Shown here in pieces: positions 1 through 9,029 of a stretch of DNA of 64,000 bases. Position numbers and translations under genes: made by a program. Position 1 is the first letter of the stretch; every line of letters begins with the position of its first letter. The notes below the pieces were generated by a model. That model worked only from the letters and a program-made list of their open reading frames with translations, was not told the DNA's origin and searched no databases. Origin of the DNA: Chryseobacterium endalhagicum (lineage in GTDB: Bacteria > Bacteroidota > Bacteroidia > Flavobacteriales > Weeksellaceae); assembly GCF_016745235.1 (NCBI RefSeq), contig NZ_JAELVM010000001.1, positions 1,873,856 through 1,937,855 on the forward strand. The letters are read 5' to 3'.

Positions 1-1022
1 TGGATATTCTTGCGGCCGAGCAGAATGTAGAAAATGAAAGCTGGTATCAGGGAACGGCAGACGCGGTACGACAGTCGATGAAGCACCTGGAAAAATATGA
101 TTATGATTATATTCTGATCCTTTCCGGTGACCAGCTTTATCAGATGGATTTCAGAGAAATGCTTGATTTTCACATTGAAAACGGAGGTGATGTAACGATT
201 GCCACCATTCCTGTAGTGGCGAAAGATGCAACCGGATTCGGAATCTTAAAATCTGATGATGACGGAAATATTACTTCTTTCTATGAAAAGCCGGAATACG
301 ATATTCTGGACAGCTTAAAATCTGAAGTTTCGGAGGAGAACAAACATAAAGGAAAAGAATACCTGGCCTCAATGGGAATCTATATTTTCACGAGAACCAT
401 TCTTAAAAAAATGTTTGAAGAAGGAGCAGGCGATGATTTCGGAAAAGACATTATTCCAAACTCGATCGGAAAATATAAAACATTAAGCTATCAGTATGAA
501 GGATACTGGACAGATATTGGAACCATAGAATCGTTCTACGAAGCGAATCTGGACCTTTGTCAGGATCTTCCGCAGTTCAATCTGTTTTCCTCTTCACCTA
601 TCTATACGAGAGCAAGAATGCTTCCACCGTCAAAAATCAACGGTTCTTACGTGAGTAAGGCGGTTTTTGGGGACGGATGCATCATCATGGCAGACAAGAT
701 TGAGAATTCGGTGATCGGAAACAGAACAAGAATTGATAAAGGAAGCACCATTGTGAATTCCTACGTGATGGGGGCTGATTTCTACCAGAATACTACGGAA
801 ATTGTTCTCAATGACAGAAGCGGACGCCCGAATATGGGAATCGGGAAATACTGCTATATTGAAAAAGCGATCCTCGACAAAAACTGCTATATCGGAGACA
901 ATGTAAAGATTATCGGAGGAAAACACCTTCCGGATGGCGACTACGGAACCCATTCCGTTCAGGATGGAATTGTCGTGGTGAAGAAAGGGGCGGTTCTTCC
1001 TTCGGGAACACATATAGGGTAG
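1..1022 (+). CDS. glgC: Glucose-1-phosphate adenylyltransferase, 3' part (5' end outside window)
   Basis: ADP-glucose pyrophosphorylase makes ADP-glucose from glucose-1-phosphate and ATP for glycogen synthesis in the cytoplasm. The frame is open from base 3, so this is a partial gene with 339 codons visible; the family is about 420 residues, so roughly the first 80 residues are missing. Visible motifs are WYQGTADAVRQS, LSGDQLY (sugar-nucleotide pyrophosphorylase core) and GYWTDIGTIESFYEAN, followed by a C-terminal left-handed beta-helix region rich in hexapeptide-like turns (GDGCII, GNRTRI, GDNVKI). The first ATG in the window (78) is internal and is not the start. No gene follows closely on the same strand. 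Confidence 0.93.
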   Translation, partial: DILAAEQNVENESWYQGTADAVRQSMKHLEKYDYDYILILSGDQLYQMDFREMLDFHIENGGDVTIATIPVVAKDATGFGILKSDDDGNITSFYEKPEYDILDSLKSEVSEENKHKGKEYLASMGIYIFTRTILKKMFEEGAGDDFGKDIIPNSIGKYKTLSYQYEGYWTDIGTIESFYEANLDLCQDLPQFNLFSSSPIYTRARMLPPSKINGSYVSKAVFGDGCIIMADKIENSVIGNRTRIDKGSTIVNSYVMGADFYQNTTEIVLNDRSGRPNMGIGKYCYIEKAILDKNCYIGDNVKIIGGKHLPDGDYGTHSVQDGIVVVKKGAVLPSGTHIG

Positions 1023-1493
1023 GAGTTTTTCCATTAGATAAAATTTCTTGAGAAATACAAGATGTTGCTATAGTTGAGAAATCGAAAAGGCGAAAGAGAT
1101 AATCAGGATTTCCATTTTTACGGGCAAGAAAACCAATGGTTTTAAGCTGTTTTTTCATGTCATTGCGAACCTTTAGGTGAAGCAATCTCAAATTTTATGA
1201 AACAGAAAGTATCTTAGAGATTGCTTCGTCATTTCACTCCTCACAATGACGGTAAACAATTTTATCGGAGATAAAATCCTTGCGCCTTAAAACAGTATTT
1301 AAATAAAAAAACTTGCGCCTTGTGATTTTCCAACTAAAAAATCACGCCACACAGAAGAGTTCTGAGAAGTTATAAAAGGAATTTCAACATTTAAATTCCC
1401 GGACAATAACCTCCATTTTCCCTCATCCATCTTTCCGCCTTTAACCTTACTCAGTTAATTAGTGTTAAACATAAAACTACAGTGATCAACATA
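1023..1493. repeat. Gene-free spacer with dispersed composite repeat and inverted repeat
   Basis: I see no convincing gene here. Two segments around 1157-1190 and 1217-1252 form an imperfect inverted repeat (CATTGCGA..GAAGCAATCTC against GAGATTGCTTCGTC..CAATGACG). It runs on into 1257-1345, which begins CAATTTTATCGGAGATAAAA and continues with GCGCCTTAAAAC and a second TTGCGCCTT. The same two blocks in the same order occur at 29058-29199, so this is one copy of a dispersed composite repeat. Minus-strand open frames across it are by-products of the repeat. Confidence 0.7.
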
Positions 1494-1524
1494 TTGGTCA
1501 CTTTTTTTATTTGTATTACTTTTG
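1494..1524 (+). promoter_or_regulatory. Bacteroidota-type promoter, probably leaderless
   Basis: TTG (1494-1496), a 20-base spacer, then TACTTTTG (1517-1524) fits the Bacteroidota primary sigma consensus (-33 TTG, -7 TAnnTTTG). The last G lies only 4 bases before the ATG at 1529, so transcription would begin at or next to the start codon. Confidence 0.65.
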
Positions 1525-1528
1525 TGCG

Positions 1529-2569
1529 ATGCGTTTTTTTAAAATAACAGCCGTGATTCTTGTTTTGCTGGTAGGAGCTTATGCTGCTTCCATGTATTAT
1601 TTTGTGGATGAAAACAAGGACTTTAAGATAGAAAAAGAGATCGATTATCCCATCGATAAAGTCTTTGCCCAGTTTAATAATCTTCAGCACTTTACGCGCT
1701 GGAACAACTTTTTCACGAGTTCGCAGTCTATTGACATAGATTATTACACGCCCTACGAAGGTCAGGGTGGTGCCATCAGCTATGTAGATCCTAAAAATGA
1801 TACCGACGGTGAAATGTTCATCCGTTACGAAAATCCGCTAAATAGCCTTCGTTACCAGCTTTTTGAGGATAGAAATGAGAACCCGACGGTCGTTGATGTT
1901 CAGTTCAAAGTGGTGTCTGCAGAAAAAACGAAGATCACCTGGAACGTACATACGCCTAAGCTTTCCGTATTGAGGAGAGTGGAAAATTTCTGGACAGAAG
2001 ACCGGTTTGCTGAAAACATCAACAAAAGCATGGTGAATCTGAAAAATGTATTGGGCAATAAGGTAGAAAAAGACCACCAGATGGCGTCCATCAAGTATGA
2101 CAGTCTGATGGTGGAAAATGAAGAGGATAAGCTGATTTTGGGGATCAATGTAAGTGCATCCAACAAGAAGGAAGCGCTGTATAAAAATATTGTTATGAAT
2201 TACAGCAAAATTTATAACTATATCACCATGGATCTTGGCAAAAAAGACGATGAATTCGGCTTTCCGGTACTGATTACAGATGCCGATAACTATAAAGACA
2301 AGGAGGTTTCCTATTTCCTTGGAATTCCGCTTTCAAAAAAGTTTGGAGTAACGGATAATAATTTCAATTTCCGGACGGTAAATCCATCACAAAACTATGT
2401 GATTTACTACAAAGGAAATTATGAGGGCAGAATTCGGGCAGTCCAACAGCTGATTCAGAAGGCGAAAAAAGACGAAATGCGCTTCGGAGATATACGTCAA
2501 ACCTTTATCGAGCGTCCGGTTGAAGGGCAGGAGGTGAACATGAAGCTCTCATTATCAGTGTTTAAGTAG
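1529..2569 (+). CDS. Membrane-anchored SRPBCC / GyrI-like effector-binding domain protein
   Basis: A 346-residue protein with one N-terminal hydrophobic segment (about residues 4-24), then an SRPBCC (START/Bet v1-like, polyketide-cyclase type) domain at about 30-180, recognisable by the pattern IDYPIDKVFAQFNNLQHFTRW. A C-terminal GyrI-like effector-binding domain lies at about 190-346 (YDSLMVENEEDKLILGINV, with YYKGNYEGRIRAVQQLI). The fused pair suggests binding of a small hydrophobic ligand at the cytoplasmic or periplasmic membrane face, but no substrate can be read from the sequence. I chose ATG 1529 over an upstream TTG (1511) because the promoter -7 box overlaps that TTG. Confidence 0.72.
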   Translation: MRFFKITAVILVLLVGAYAASMYYFVDENKDFKIEKEIDYPIDKVFAQFNNLQHFTRWNNFFTSSQSIDIDYYTPYEGQGGAISYVDPKNDTDGEMFIRYENPLNSLRYQLFEDRNENPTVVDVQFKVVSAEKTKITWNVHTPKLSVLRRVENFWTEDRFAENINKSMVNLKNVLGNKVEKDHQMASIKYDSLMVENEEDKLILGINVSASNKKEALYKNIVMNYSKIYNYITMDLGKKDDEFGFPVLITDADNYKDKEVSYFLGIPLSKKFGVTDNNFNFRTVNPSQNYVIYYKGNYEGRIRAVQQLIQKAKKDEMRFGDIRQTFIERPVEGQEVNMKLSLSVFK

Positions 2570-2693
2570 ATTTTTTTTATTTATTTTTTTCTTAATACTT
2601 TTTAACGGTTTCAGGCTGTCTTAACTCGGTTTTTTTTATTAAATTTGAAGATTAATTCTACAAATAAATTTTAATAATAGATAAACTGTAATA

Positions 2694-5510
2694 ATGGACA
2701 GATTTTCATTCCTAAACGCAGCTCATTCTCAGTTAATTGAGGATTTATACCAACAGTACTTAAAATTCCCGGATTCTTTAGAGCCTTCATGGAAAGCCTT
2801 TTTTCAAGGTTTCGATTTTGCTTTGGAGAACTATGGAGATGATGATAACATTCAATACATCCAAGCCCCGGCCAACGCTGCTCCGGCAGTACAGCAGATC
2901 TCTCAGGCAGTAGCCGGAGGAGAGGTTCCTGAGCACATCAAAAAAGAGTTCAAGGTAGTAAACCTTATCGAGGCTTACAGAACGAGAGGGCACTTGTTCA
3001 CAAAAACAAACCCGGTTAGAGAAAGAAGACACTACACGCCTACTTTGGACATCGAGAACTTCGGTCTGAGCAAGGAGGATTTAAATACAAAATTCAACTG
3101 TGCTGTTGAAACAGGGATGAAAGAACCTGCAACACTACAGGATCTGATCAAGCATTTAGAAAGCATCTACTGCGATTCTATCGGGGTGGAATACACATAC
3201 ATCAACAACGTTGAAGAGAAAGATTTCATCAAGAAATGGCTTCAGGTGAACGAAAATCACCCAAGTCTTTCTGCCAATGAAAAAACTGAGATTTTATTGA
3301 AGTTGAATCAGGCAGTTGCTTTTGAAAACTACCTTCACACCAAGTTTGTAGGACAGAAAAGATTCTCTCTGGAAGGAGGGGAAACGTTAATCCCTGCTTT
3401 GGATCAGCTGATCTCAAGATCTTCTCAATTGGGAGTAGACGAAGTGGTTCTTGGAATGGCTCACAGAGGTAGACTGAACGTGTTGTCAAACATTTTCGGG
3501 AAATCTTACAAGCAGATCTTCTCAGAATTTGAAGGAAAAGAATTTGAAGAGGATGTATTCTCAGGTGACGTTAAATATCACTTAGGATCATCTAAAATAG
3601 TGAAAACAGCTTCCGGAGAAGAAGTGGCCATCAACCTTACCCCGAACCCATCTCACCTTGAAACGGTAGCAGCCCTTGTAGAAGGAATCTGCCGTGCGAA
3701 GATAGATGACAAATACAAAGGGGACGGTTCCAAGATCCTTCCTATCGTAATCCACGGTGACGGTGCTATTGCCGGACAGGGGATTGCTTATGAGGTGGCT
3801 CAGATGATGACGCTGGAAGGTTACAAAACCGGAGGAACGGTTCATATCGTAGTGAACAACCAGGTTTCATTTACCACCAACTATGCAGATGCAAGATCTT
3901 CAACGTACTGTACAGATATCGCAAAAGTAACAGAATCTCCTGTAATGCACGTGAATGCTGACGATGCTGAAGCAGTGGTTCACGCGATGCATTTCGCTGC
4001 AGACTTCAGAGCGAAGTTTGGAAAAGACGTTTATATCGATTTGTTAGGATACAGAAAATACGGTCACAATGAAGGGGATGAGCCTAGATTCACGCAGCCT
4101 AATCTGTACAAATTGATTTCAAAGCACCCGAACCCAAGAGAAATTTATAAAGATAAATTATTGAAGGACAGCATCACTTCCAACGATGTGATTGCAAAAA
4201 TGGAATCAGATTTCAAAGTGCTTTTAGATAATGATTTTGATGCTTCCAAAGAAATCGAGAAAAATGTAATGGATCTGTTTATGGCAGATGACTGGACCAA
4301 TTATCCTATCGGGAAAAGAGGTGCCGTTCAGCTTCCAGTAGATACGAAATACGACCTGACAAAGCTTAAAGAACTGGCTATTAAAATGTCATCTCTTCCG
4401 GCTGATAAAAAATTCATCAATAAAATTACCAGATTATTCGATAACCGTCTGAAAGCTATCGATGGAAATTCATTAGACTGGGCTCTTGGAGAATGGTTAG
4501 CATATGCTACACTTCTTGTAGAAGGTCACAATGTAAGAATTTCCGGAGAAGATGTGGAAAGAGGAACATTCTCTCACAGACATGCGGTAGTGAAAACTGA
4601 AGATACGGAAGAAGAATATATCCCGTTAAGACACATTTCAGAAAGCAGATTTGATGTATTCAACTCTCACCTTTCAGAATACGGAGTTTTAGGTTTCGAC
4701 TATGGATATGCTATGGTTTCTCCTAATACTTTAACGATCTGGGAAGCTCAGTTCGGAGACTTTGTGAACGGTGCTCAGATCATCGTAGACCAGTATCTGG
4801 CGGCTGCAGAAGAAAAGTGGAAAATCCAGGACGGATTGGTAATGTTATTACCTCACGGTTCAGAAGGTCAGGGAGCAGAACACTCTTCAGCAAGATTAGA
4901 AAGATTCTTAACGCTTTGTGCGAACGAAAATATGGTGGTAGCCAATGTGACTTCACCAGCCAACTATTTCCACTTATTAAGAAGACAGCTTAAATGGACA
5001 TTCAGAAAGCCGTTGATCGTCATGAGCCCTAAATCTCTGTTGAGACACCCTAAAGTGGTTTCTCCACTGGAAGATTTCGCAAACGGTTCATTCCAGCCGG
5101 TATTGGATGATCCTGCAGCAGACGCTAAAAAAGTAGAGAAATTAGTATTGTGTTCAGGTAAACTGTACTTCGAATTATTAGCGAAGAAAGAGGAACTTAA
5201 CTGTGAGAATATTGCATTGGTAAGATTAGAGCAGCTGTATCCGCTTCAGGCAGATGCTATTGAGGCTATTCTAAGCAAATATGACAGCAGAACACAGCTG
5301 ATCTGGGCTCAGGAAGAACCTGAAAACATGGGAGCATGGTCTTATATCCTGAGAAACTTCAGAGATACAGGAATCCAGGTAGTAGCTCCGGTACCAAGCG
5401 GTGCTCCGGCTCCGGGAAGCCACAAAATGTTTGAGAAAAGCCAGAATGCAGTGATCAACAGAGTTTTCGACAGAGACGATGCGCCTGTAAAAAGACCCGT
5501 TACGGTATAA
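2694..5510 (+). CDS. sucA: 2-oxoglutarate dehydrogenase E1 component
   Basis: Thiamine-diphosphate-dependent E1 of the 2-oxoglutarate dehydrogenase complex (TCA cycle, EC 1.2.4.2), 938 residues, normal family length. The N-terminal E1 tail FLNAAHSQLIEDLYQQYLK leads to GMAHRGRLNVLSN, the ThDP/Mg motif HGDGAIAGQGIAYEVAQM near residue 355, RKYGHNEGDEP near 452, and the transketolase pyrimidine domain with LLPHGSEGQGAEHSSARLER near 722. The C-terminus carries WAQEEPENMGAWSY. It lies 41 bp upstream of sucB, so the two are co-transcribed. TAAATTTG at 2640-2647 is a plausible -7 box. Confidence 0.97.
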   Translation: MDRFSFLNAAHSQLIEDLYQQYLKFPDSLEPSWKAFFQGFDFALENYGDDDNIQYIQAPANAAPAVQQISQAVAGGEVPEHIKKEFKVVNLIEAYRTRGHLFTKTNPVRERRHYTPTLDIENFGLSKEDLNTKFNCAVETGMKEPATLQDLIKHLESIYCDSIGVEYTYINNVEEKDFIKKWLQVNENHPSLSANEKTEILLKLNQAVAFENYLHTKFVGQKRFSLEGGETLIPALDQLISRSSQLGVDEVVLGMAHRGRLNVLSNIFGKSYKQIFSEFEGKEFEEDVFSGDVKYHLGSSKIVKTASGEEVAINLTPNPSHLETVAALVEGICRAKIDDKYKGDGSKILPIVIHGDGAIAGQGIAYEVAQMMTLEGYKTGGTVHIVVNNQVSFTTNYADARSSTYCTDIAKVTESPVMHVNADDAEAVVHAMHFAADFRAKFGKDVYIDLLGYRKYGHNEGDEPRFTQPNLYKLISKHPNPREIYKDKLLKDSITSNDVIAKMESDFKVLLDNDFDASKEIEKNVMDLFMADDWTNYPIGKRGAVQLPVDTKYDLTKLKELAIKMSSLPADKKFINKITRLFDNRLKAIDGNSLDWALGEWLAYATLLVEGHNVRISGEDVERGTFSHRHAVVKTEDTEEEYIPLRHISESRFDVFNSHLSEYGVLGFDYGYAMVSPNTLTIWEAQFGDFVNGAQIIVDQYLAAAEEKWKIQDGLVMLLPHGSEGQGAEHSSARLERFLTLCANENMVVANVTSPANYFHLLRRQLKWTFRKPLIVMSPKSLLRHPKVVSPLEDFANGSFQPVLDDPAADAKKVEKLVLCSGKLYFELLAKKEELNCENIALVRLEQLYPLQADAIEAILSKYDSRTQLIWAQEEPENMGAWSYILRNFRDTGIQVVAPVPSGAPAPGSHKMFEKSQNAVINRVFDRDDAPVKRPVTV

Positions 5511-5551
5511 TTAAGAATAATATCCAATTAAAAAAATAAAAAATACTCAAT

Positions 5552-6808
5552 ATGTCAGTTTTAGAAATGAAAGTTCCTTCACCGGGAGAATCCATTACAG
5601 AAGTTGAAATTGCAACTTGGCTTGTGAAAGATGGTGATTATGTAGAAAAAGATCAGCCTATCGCAGAAGTAGACTCAGATAAAGCAACTCTTGAATTACC
5701 AGCTGAACAAAGCGGTGTGATTACATTAAAAGCAGAAGAGGGTGATGTAGTACAGGTTGGCCAGGTAGTTTGTTTAATTGATATGGATGCTGCAAAACCT
5801 GCAGGCGGAAGCGCACCTGCTGCTGAAGCTCCAAAACAGGAAGAAGCTCCAAAAGCTGCTGAACCAGCTAAACAAGAGGCTCCAAAACCAGCTGCTCCGG
5901 TATCTGCGCCACAAACGTATGCAACGGGAGCTCCATCTCCTGCAGCTAAAAAAATCCTTGACGAAAAAGGAGTTGAGGCAGGACAGGTTTCAGGAAGCGG
6001 AAGAGACGGAAGAATCACTAAAACAGATGCAGAATTAGCTGCTGTTCCTGCTTTAGGAGGAAGCCCTTCTACTGCAACCGGTGCCCGTACCACTACGACA
6101 ACTAAACTTTCAGTTCTAAGAAGAAAAATTGCTCAGAGATTAGTATCTGTAAAGAATGAAACAGCGATGTTGACTACTTTCAATGAAGTTGACATGTCTG
6201 AAATCTTCAGATTAAGAAAATTATATAAAGAAGAATTTGCTCAGAAGCACGGAGTAGGATTAGGCTTTATGTCTTTCTTTACAAAAGCGGTAACAAGAGC
6301 ATTACAGATGTATCCGGATGTGAACGCATCTATCGACGGAGACTTCAAAGTAAACTATGACTTCTGCGATATTTCAATTGCGGTTTCTGGGCCTAAAGGT
6401 CTTATGGTTCCGGTATTGAGAAATGCAGAAAACATGTCTTTCGCTGGAGTTGAAGCCAACATCAAAGATCTTGCAACTAAAGTAAGAGACGGTAAAATTA
6501 CGGTTGATGAAATGACGGGCGGTACATTCACCATTACAAACGGTGGTACGTTCGGATCTATGATGTCTACACCAATCATCAACCCTCCACAGTCTGCAAT
6601 CCTTGGAATGCACAACATTATCCAGAGACCGGTAGCTGTTGACGGGCAGGTAGTAATCAGACCAATGATGTACGTAGCCATGTCTTATGACCACAGAATT
6701 ATCGACGGAAAAGAGTCTGTAGGATTCCTTGTAGCGGTAAAAGAAGGTATCGACAATCCTGTTGAAATTTTAATGGGAGGCGACGAAAGAAAAGGCCTTG
6801 GACTATAA
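5552..6808 (+). CDS. sucB: Dihydrolipoyllysine-residue succinyltransferase (2-oxoglutarate dehydrogenase E2)
   Basis: E2 core of the 2-oxoglutarate dehydrogenase complex (odhB/sucB), 418 residues. A single lipoyl domain occupies about residues 1-78 with the lipoylated lysine at 44 in DSDKATLE. An Ala/Pro/Lys-rich swinging linker (about 83-120) follows, then a peripheral E3-binding domain ([20 protein letters not shown], about 126-165) and the catalytic acyltransferase domain ending with [15 protein letters not shown], where the His and Asp are the active-site residues. It follows sucA directly. A strong hairpin terminator after the gene closes the operon. No E3 gene is adjacent. Confidence 0.97.
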   Translation: MSVLEMKVPSPGESITEVEIATWLVKDGDYVEKDQPIAEVDSDKATLELPAEQSGVITLKAEEGDVVQVGQVVCLIDMDAAKPAGGSAPAAEAPKQEEAPKAAEPAKQEAPKPAAPVSAPQTYATGAPSPAAKKILDEKGVEAGQVSGSGRDGRITKTDAELAAVPALGGSPSTATGARTTTTTKLSVLRRKIAQRLVSVKNETAMLTTFNEVDMSEIFRLRKLYKEEFAQKHGVGLGFMSFFTKAVTRALQMYPDVNASIDGDFKVNYDFCDISIAVSGPKGLMVPVLRNAENMSFAGVEANIKDLATKVRDGKITVDEMTGGTFTITNGGTFGSMMSTPIINPPQSAILGMHNIIQRPVAVDGQVVIRPMMYVAMSYDHRIIDGKESVGFLVAVKEGIDNPVEILMGGDERKGLGL

Positions 6809-6837
6809 AATTTAATAAAATTTTAAGATAACTTACG

Positions 6838-6866
6838 ATCTCGCCTTAAAAAAGGCGAGATTTTTG
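6838..6866 (+). terminator. Rho-independent terminator of sucAB
   Basis: Perfect 10-bp stem ATCTCGCCTT / AAGGCGAGAT with an AAAA loop (6848-6851), followed by TTTTTG. Confidence 0.88.
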
Positions 6867-6889
6867 TATCTGTTATAAAAACTAAGGTG

Positions 6890-7276
6890 ATGTTCTCAAA
6901 AATGACTTCCAATATCAAAGTTTCAGTAATACCTGAATATGATAGTAAAAACAGTTATCCTTCCGAAAACCGTTACGTTTTTAAGTACAATATTACAATA
7001 GAAAATGACGGCAGCTTTCCGATTAAAGTGCTTAAAAGGAAATGGCTCATCTTTGATGTAGGGTTTGGATATACAGAGATTATAGGTGATGGCGTGATCG
7101 GATTGACACCGGAGATTCCTGTAGGCGAAAATTTCTCTTACTTTTCCAATGTGATGCTTCGGTCCGGAGTAGGCAATATGAGCGGAAAATACCTTGTTAA
7201 AAACATGGAGACGCAGGAAACTTTTGAGATAGAGATCCCAAAATTCAACCTGTTGTCTGAAGTGTTAAGCAATTAG
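6890..7276 (+). CDS. apaG: ApaG-family protein (DUF525)
   Basis: A 128-residue protein that matches the single-domain ApaG fold (fibronectin-III-like beta sandwich) along its length: TSNIKVSVIPEYDSKNSYP, YNITIENDGSFPIKVLKRKW, IIGDGVIGLTPEIPVGENFSY, and GKYLVKNMETQETFEIEIPKF. The family is linked to Co/Mg resistance and diadenosine tetraphosphate metabolism in enterobacteria, but its role in Bacteroidota is not established. ATG 6890 (MFSKMTSNIKV) agrees with typical family N-termini; GTG 6887 and ATG 6902 are alternatives. It lies downstream of the sucAB terminator and probably has its own promoter. Confidence 0.88.
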   Translation: MFSKMTSNIKVSVIPEYDSKNSYPSENRYVFKYNITIENDGSFPIKVLKRKWLIFDVGFGYTEIIGDGVIGLTPEIPVGENFSYFSNVMLRSGVGNMSGKYLVKNMETQETFEIEIPKFNLLSEVLSN

Positions 7277-7306
7277 GCTGAGTTATAAGCTTCAGGGTAA
7301 ATTTTG

Positions 7307-7342
7307 GTTGCCAGTTACTGGTTGGCTAGTTGCTGGTTAGAG
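7307..7342 (+). repeat. Heptamer word array (GTTnnnn)
   Basis: Five successive words each starting with GTT: GTTGCCA, GTTACTG, GTTGGCTA (8 bp), GTTGCTG, GTTAGAG. GTTACTG and GTTGCTG recur on the minus strand near 20064-20100, and GTTGCTG at 8864. Non-coding. Confidence 0.7.
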
Positions 7343-7477
7343 GTAATTAAGCGAATAAATTATTGCTAGATGTCTTGTGACTGAGATCTAATAATCTTGT
7401 TTCTTGAGTCTTATTCTCCAACCTACATTCACCATTCACTTGCAAAGCAAAATTCACCATAGACATTCTTCATCCAA

Positions 7478-7518
7478 GTTGAAAGTCTGAAATCTGATGT
7501 CTGAAATCTGATATCAAA
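7478..7518 (+). repeat. Heptamer word array (GTCTGAA/ATCTGAT)
   Basis: GTTGAAA is followed by the pair GTCTGAA-ATCTGAT twice and then ATCAAAA, all in a strict 7-bp frame. It lies just after the stop codon of the minus-strand T9SS gene. Confidence 0.65.
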
Positions 7519-7529
7519 AAAAATTAGGA

Positions 7530-8252
7530 TTATTCTCTGATAAATTGATGCCTGCTTATCTCTTTCTGAGATTTGATTTCTAAGAAATAGCCTCCTTTTG
7601 AAAGGCCGGAAACATCTATTCTGGAATCTGCAGAATTCTGCTGAATGAGTCTTCCTTCAGCGTTATAAATTTTTGTCCATTCAATACGCTCAACGCCTTT
7701 AATTTCAAGGAAACTGTCCTTAACCGGATTAGGGTAAATCTTTATTGACGCAGTTTTGGATGGCTCCAGTTCTTTGGTGGCTAAGAAACCACTTTCATAA
7801 AATGCCTTGTCTCCCAGATTATTGGTGAGCACTAGATTTCTTGTGTTTCCTGAATAAGTGATTTGATAATCGTGAGAGTCAGAACCAATATTAAAATAAT
7901 TAGCATATTGATTGGTGAAATCTATGTTTTCGGAGATTGTACAAGTTTGGTTGTTACCAATACCGTAAGTCCAGAAAACAAAATGATTGGGTTGTATACC
8001 CTGAACAAATATATTACCCCAGATGGTTTTTCCGCAGACAGGACTATTCATATTTGTATAGCTGCCTGATGATCCAGGTGTAGGAGTAAAAGTCATCTTA
8101 GGAGCGGCTATTTCACTATTTTGCGGAAGTAAATAGGTTGTGTTATTCTTGACGACTTTCTTTAAATACCATGTTGTACTGAGAAGTTCTGAGCTTTGTG
8201 CCTGAAATAGGGTGCCGGCAGCTAAGACGGCAGAAAGTAAAATTTTTTTCAT
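7530..8252 (-). CDS. Secreted T9SS cargo protein, function unknown
   Basis: A 240-residue exported protein. An N-terminal Sec signal peptide (MKKILLSAVLAAGTLFQAQS, cleavage expected after AQ or AQS) is followed by a roughly 140-residue domain beginning LLSTTWYLKKVVKNNTTYLL, which resembles the META/lipocalin-like small beta domains common in Flavobacteria. A C-terminal type A T9SS sorting domain spans about 165-240: IKIYPNPVKDSFLEIKG, KIYNAEGRLIQ, and a SGLSKGGYFLEI tail ending in HQFIRE. It should be exported to the periplasm and then moved across the outer membrane by the T9SS. It is a monocistronic-looking gene just downstream of the exonuclease. Confidence 0.85.
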   Translation of the reverse strand: MKKILLSAVLAAGTLFQAQSSELLSTTWYLKKVVKNNTTYLLPQNSEIAAPKMTFTPTPGSSGSYTNMNSPVCGKTIWGNIFVQGIQPNHFVFWTYGIGNNQTCTISENIDFTNQYANYFNIGSDSHDYQITYSGNTRNLVLTNNLGDKAFYESGFLATKELEPSKTASIKIYPNPVKDSFLEIKGVERIEWTKIYNAEGRLIQQNSADSRIDVSGLSKGGYFLEIKSQKEISRHQFIRE

Positions 8253-8262
8253 GGTGTTTGGA

Positions 8263-8820
8263 TTATAGTTTTTTGATGTATCTGCTTAAAAAAGAGTCAT
8301 GTATTTCTTCATTTTCAGTGATAATTAATTTTTCAAAAGCCAACAGTGAAATCTTTGCACAGGCTTCCGCATCATCTCCCGCCCGGTGGTGGTTTAAGCT
8401 GATCTGGTGATGTTCTGCCAGATGTTTCAGTCCGTATTTAGGAAGATAATTCCATGATTTTTTAGCCAGCTGAATGCTGCACAAGTAGTTTAGTTTAGGA
8501 GTAAACATACCGTAATGCTCGAAACAGCCCCGTAAAACCCCTGCGTCAAAACTTGCATTGTGGGCAATCATCAGGGCTCCGTACATCATTTCTTCCGCTT
8601 CATACCAGATCTCATCAAAAGTAGGTGCGTCTTTTACATCGTCCGGAGTTATACCGTGTACCCCAATATTAAATCTGCTGAAATACGGAAAACTCGGCGG
8701 TTTGATCAGCCAGGTCTTTGTTTCCACAATTTTGGAATTCTGAACCACGCAAATCCCCATCTCACATGCGGAGCTTTTTTCGTGTGTTGCTGTTTCAAAA
8801 TCTATTGCGCAGAAATCCAT
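8263..8820 (-). CDS. 3'-5' exonuclease, DEDDh (DnaQ/epsilon) family
   Basis: A 185-residue exonuclease with the full DEDDh metal-binding set: FCAIDFETATH near residue 5 (ExoI), AHNASFDAGVLRG near 95 (ExoII), and HHRAGDDAEACA near 147 (ExoIII with the general-base His and the last Asp). Length and motifs fit the stand-alone epsilon-like exonucleases rather than a fused DNA polymerase III or UvrC-like DnaQ fusion. Likely a role in DNA repair or RNA/DNA trimming in the cytoplasm. Its stop lies 10 bp before the T9SS cargo start on the same strand, so the two may share a transcript. Confidence 0.9.
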   Translation of the reverse strand: MDFCAIDFETATHEKSSACEMGICVVQNSKIVETKTWLIKPPSFPYFSRFNIGVHGITPDDVKDAPTFDEIWYEAEEMMYGALMIAHNASFDAGVLRGCFEHYGMFTPKLNYLCSIQLAKKSWNYLPKYGLKHLAEHHQISLNHHRAGDDAEACAKISLLAFEKLIITENEEIHDSFLSRYIKKL

Positions 8821-8827
8821 TTTTTGA

Positions 8828-8930
8828 GTGATGAGTTAAGAGTTATGTGTTGCGGGTTGGTTAGTTGCTGGTTTTATTTAATGTTCAAAGTTTAAAGTTT
8901 AAAGTTTAAAGTTTAAAGTTTAAAGTTTTT
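8828..8930 (+). repeat. Long heptamer word array ending in (GTTTAAA)5
   Basis: The stretch reads in a 7-bp frame with few slips: GTGATGA, GTTAAGA, GTTATGT, GTTGCGG, GTTGGTTA (8 bp), GTTGCTG, GTTTTAT, TTAAT (5 bp), GTTCAAA, then five perfect copies of GTTTAAA (8890-8924). It lies upstream of the exonuclease start (minus strand). The block GTTCAAA followed by GTTTAAA/T repeats is found again at 19998-20032. Confidence 0.85.
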
Positions 8931-8997
8931 TGAAGATAAGAATTTTTCCTGTAAAATACTATAGTCCTTTAACCGTCAGATATTTGTACTTTATTTT

Positions 8998-9029
8998 CCT
9001 AATCCCTAATCCCTAATCCCTGAAACCTA
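8998..9029 (-). repeat. Heptamer array (GGGATTA)3
   Basis: On the minus strand, three GGGATTA copies in 7-bp phase follow GTTTCAG-like words; on the plus strand this reads CTAATCC repeats. It reaches the 3' end of the glycosyltransferase gene. Confidence 0.7.

Noticed and set aside
910..1191. Minus-strand frame downstream of glgC
   Set aside because: It runs antisense through the glgC 3' end and the inverted repeat; composition is not protein-like.
5653..6093. Long minus-strand frame opposite sucB (146 codons)
   Set aside because: A shadow of the Ala/Pro-rich linker and adjacent domains of sucB on the other strand.
8883..8930. Phase-variable promoter repeat
   Set aside because: The array lies about 60 bp or more upstream of the exonuclease start and no -33/-7 pair spans it; switching cannot be supported from one sequence.
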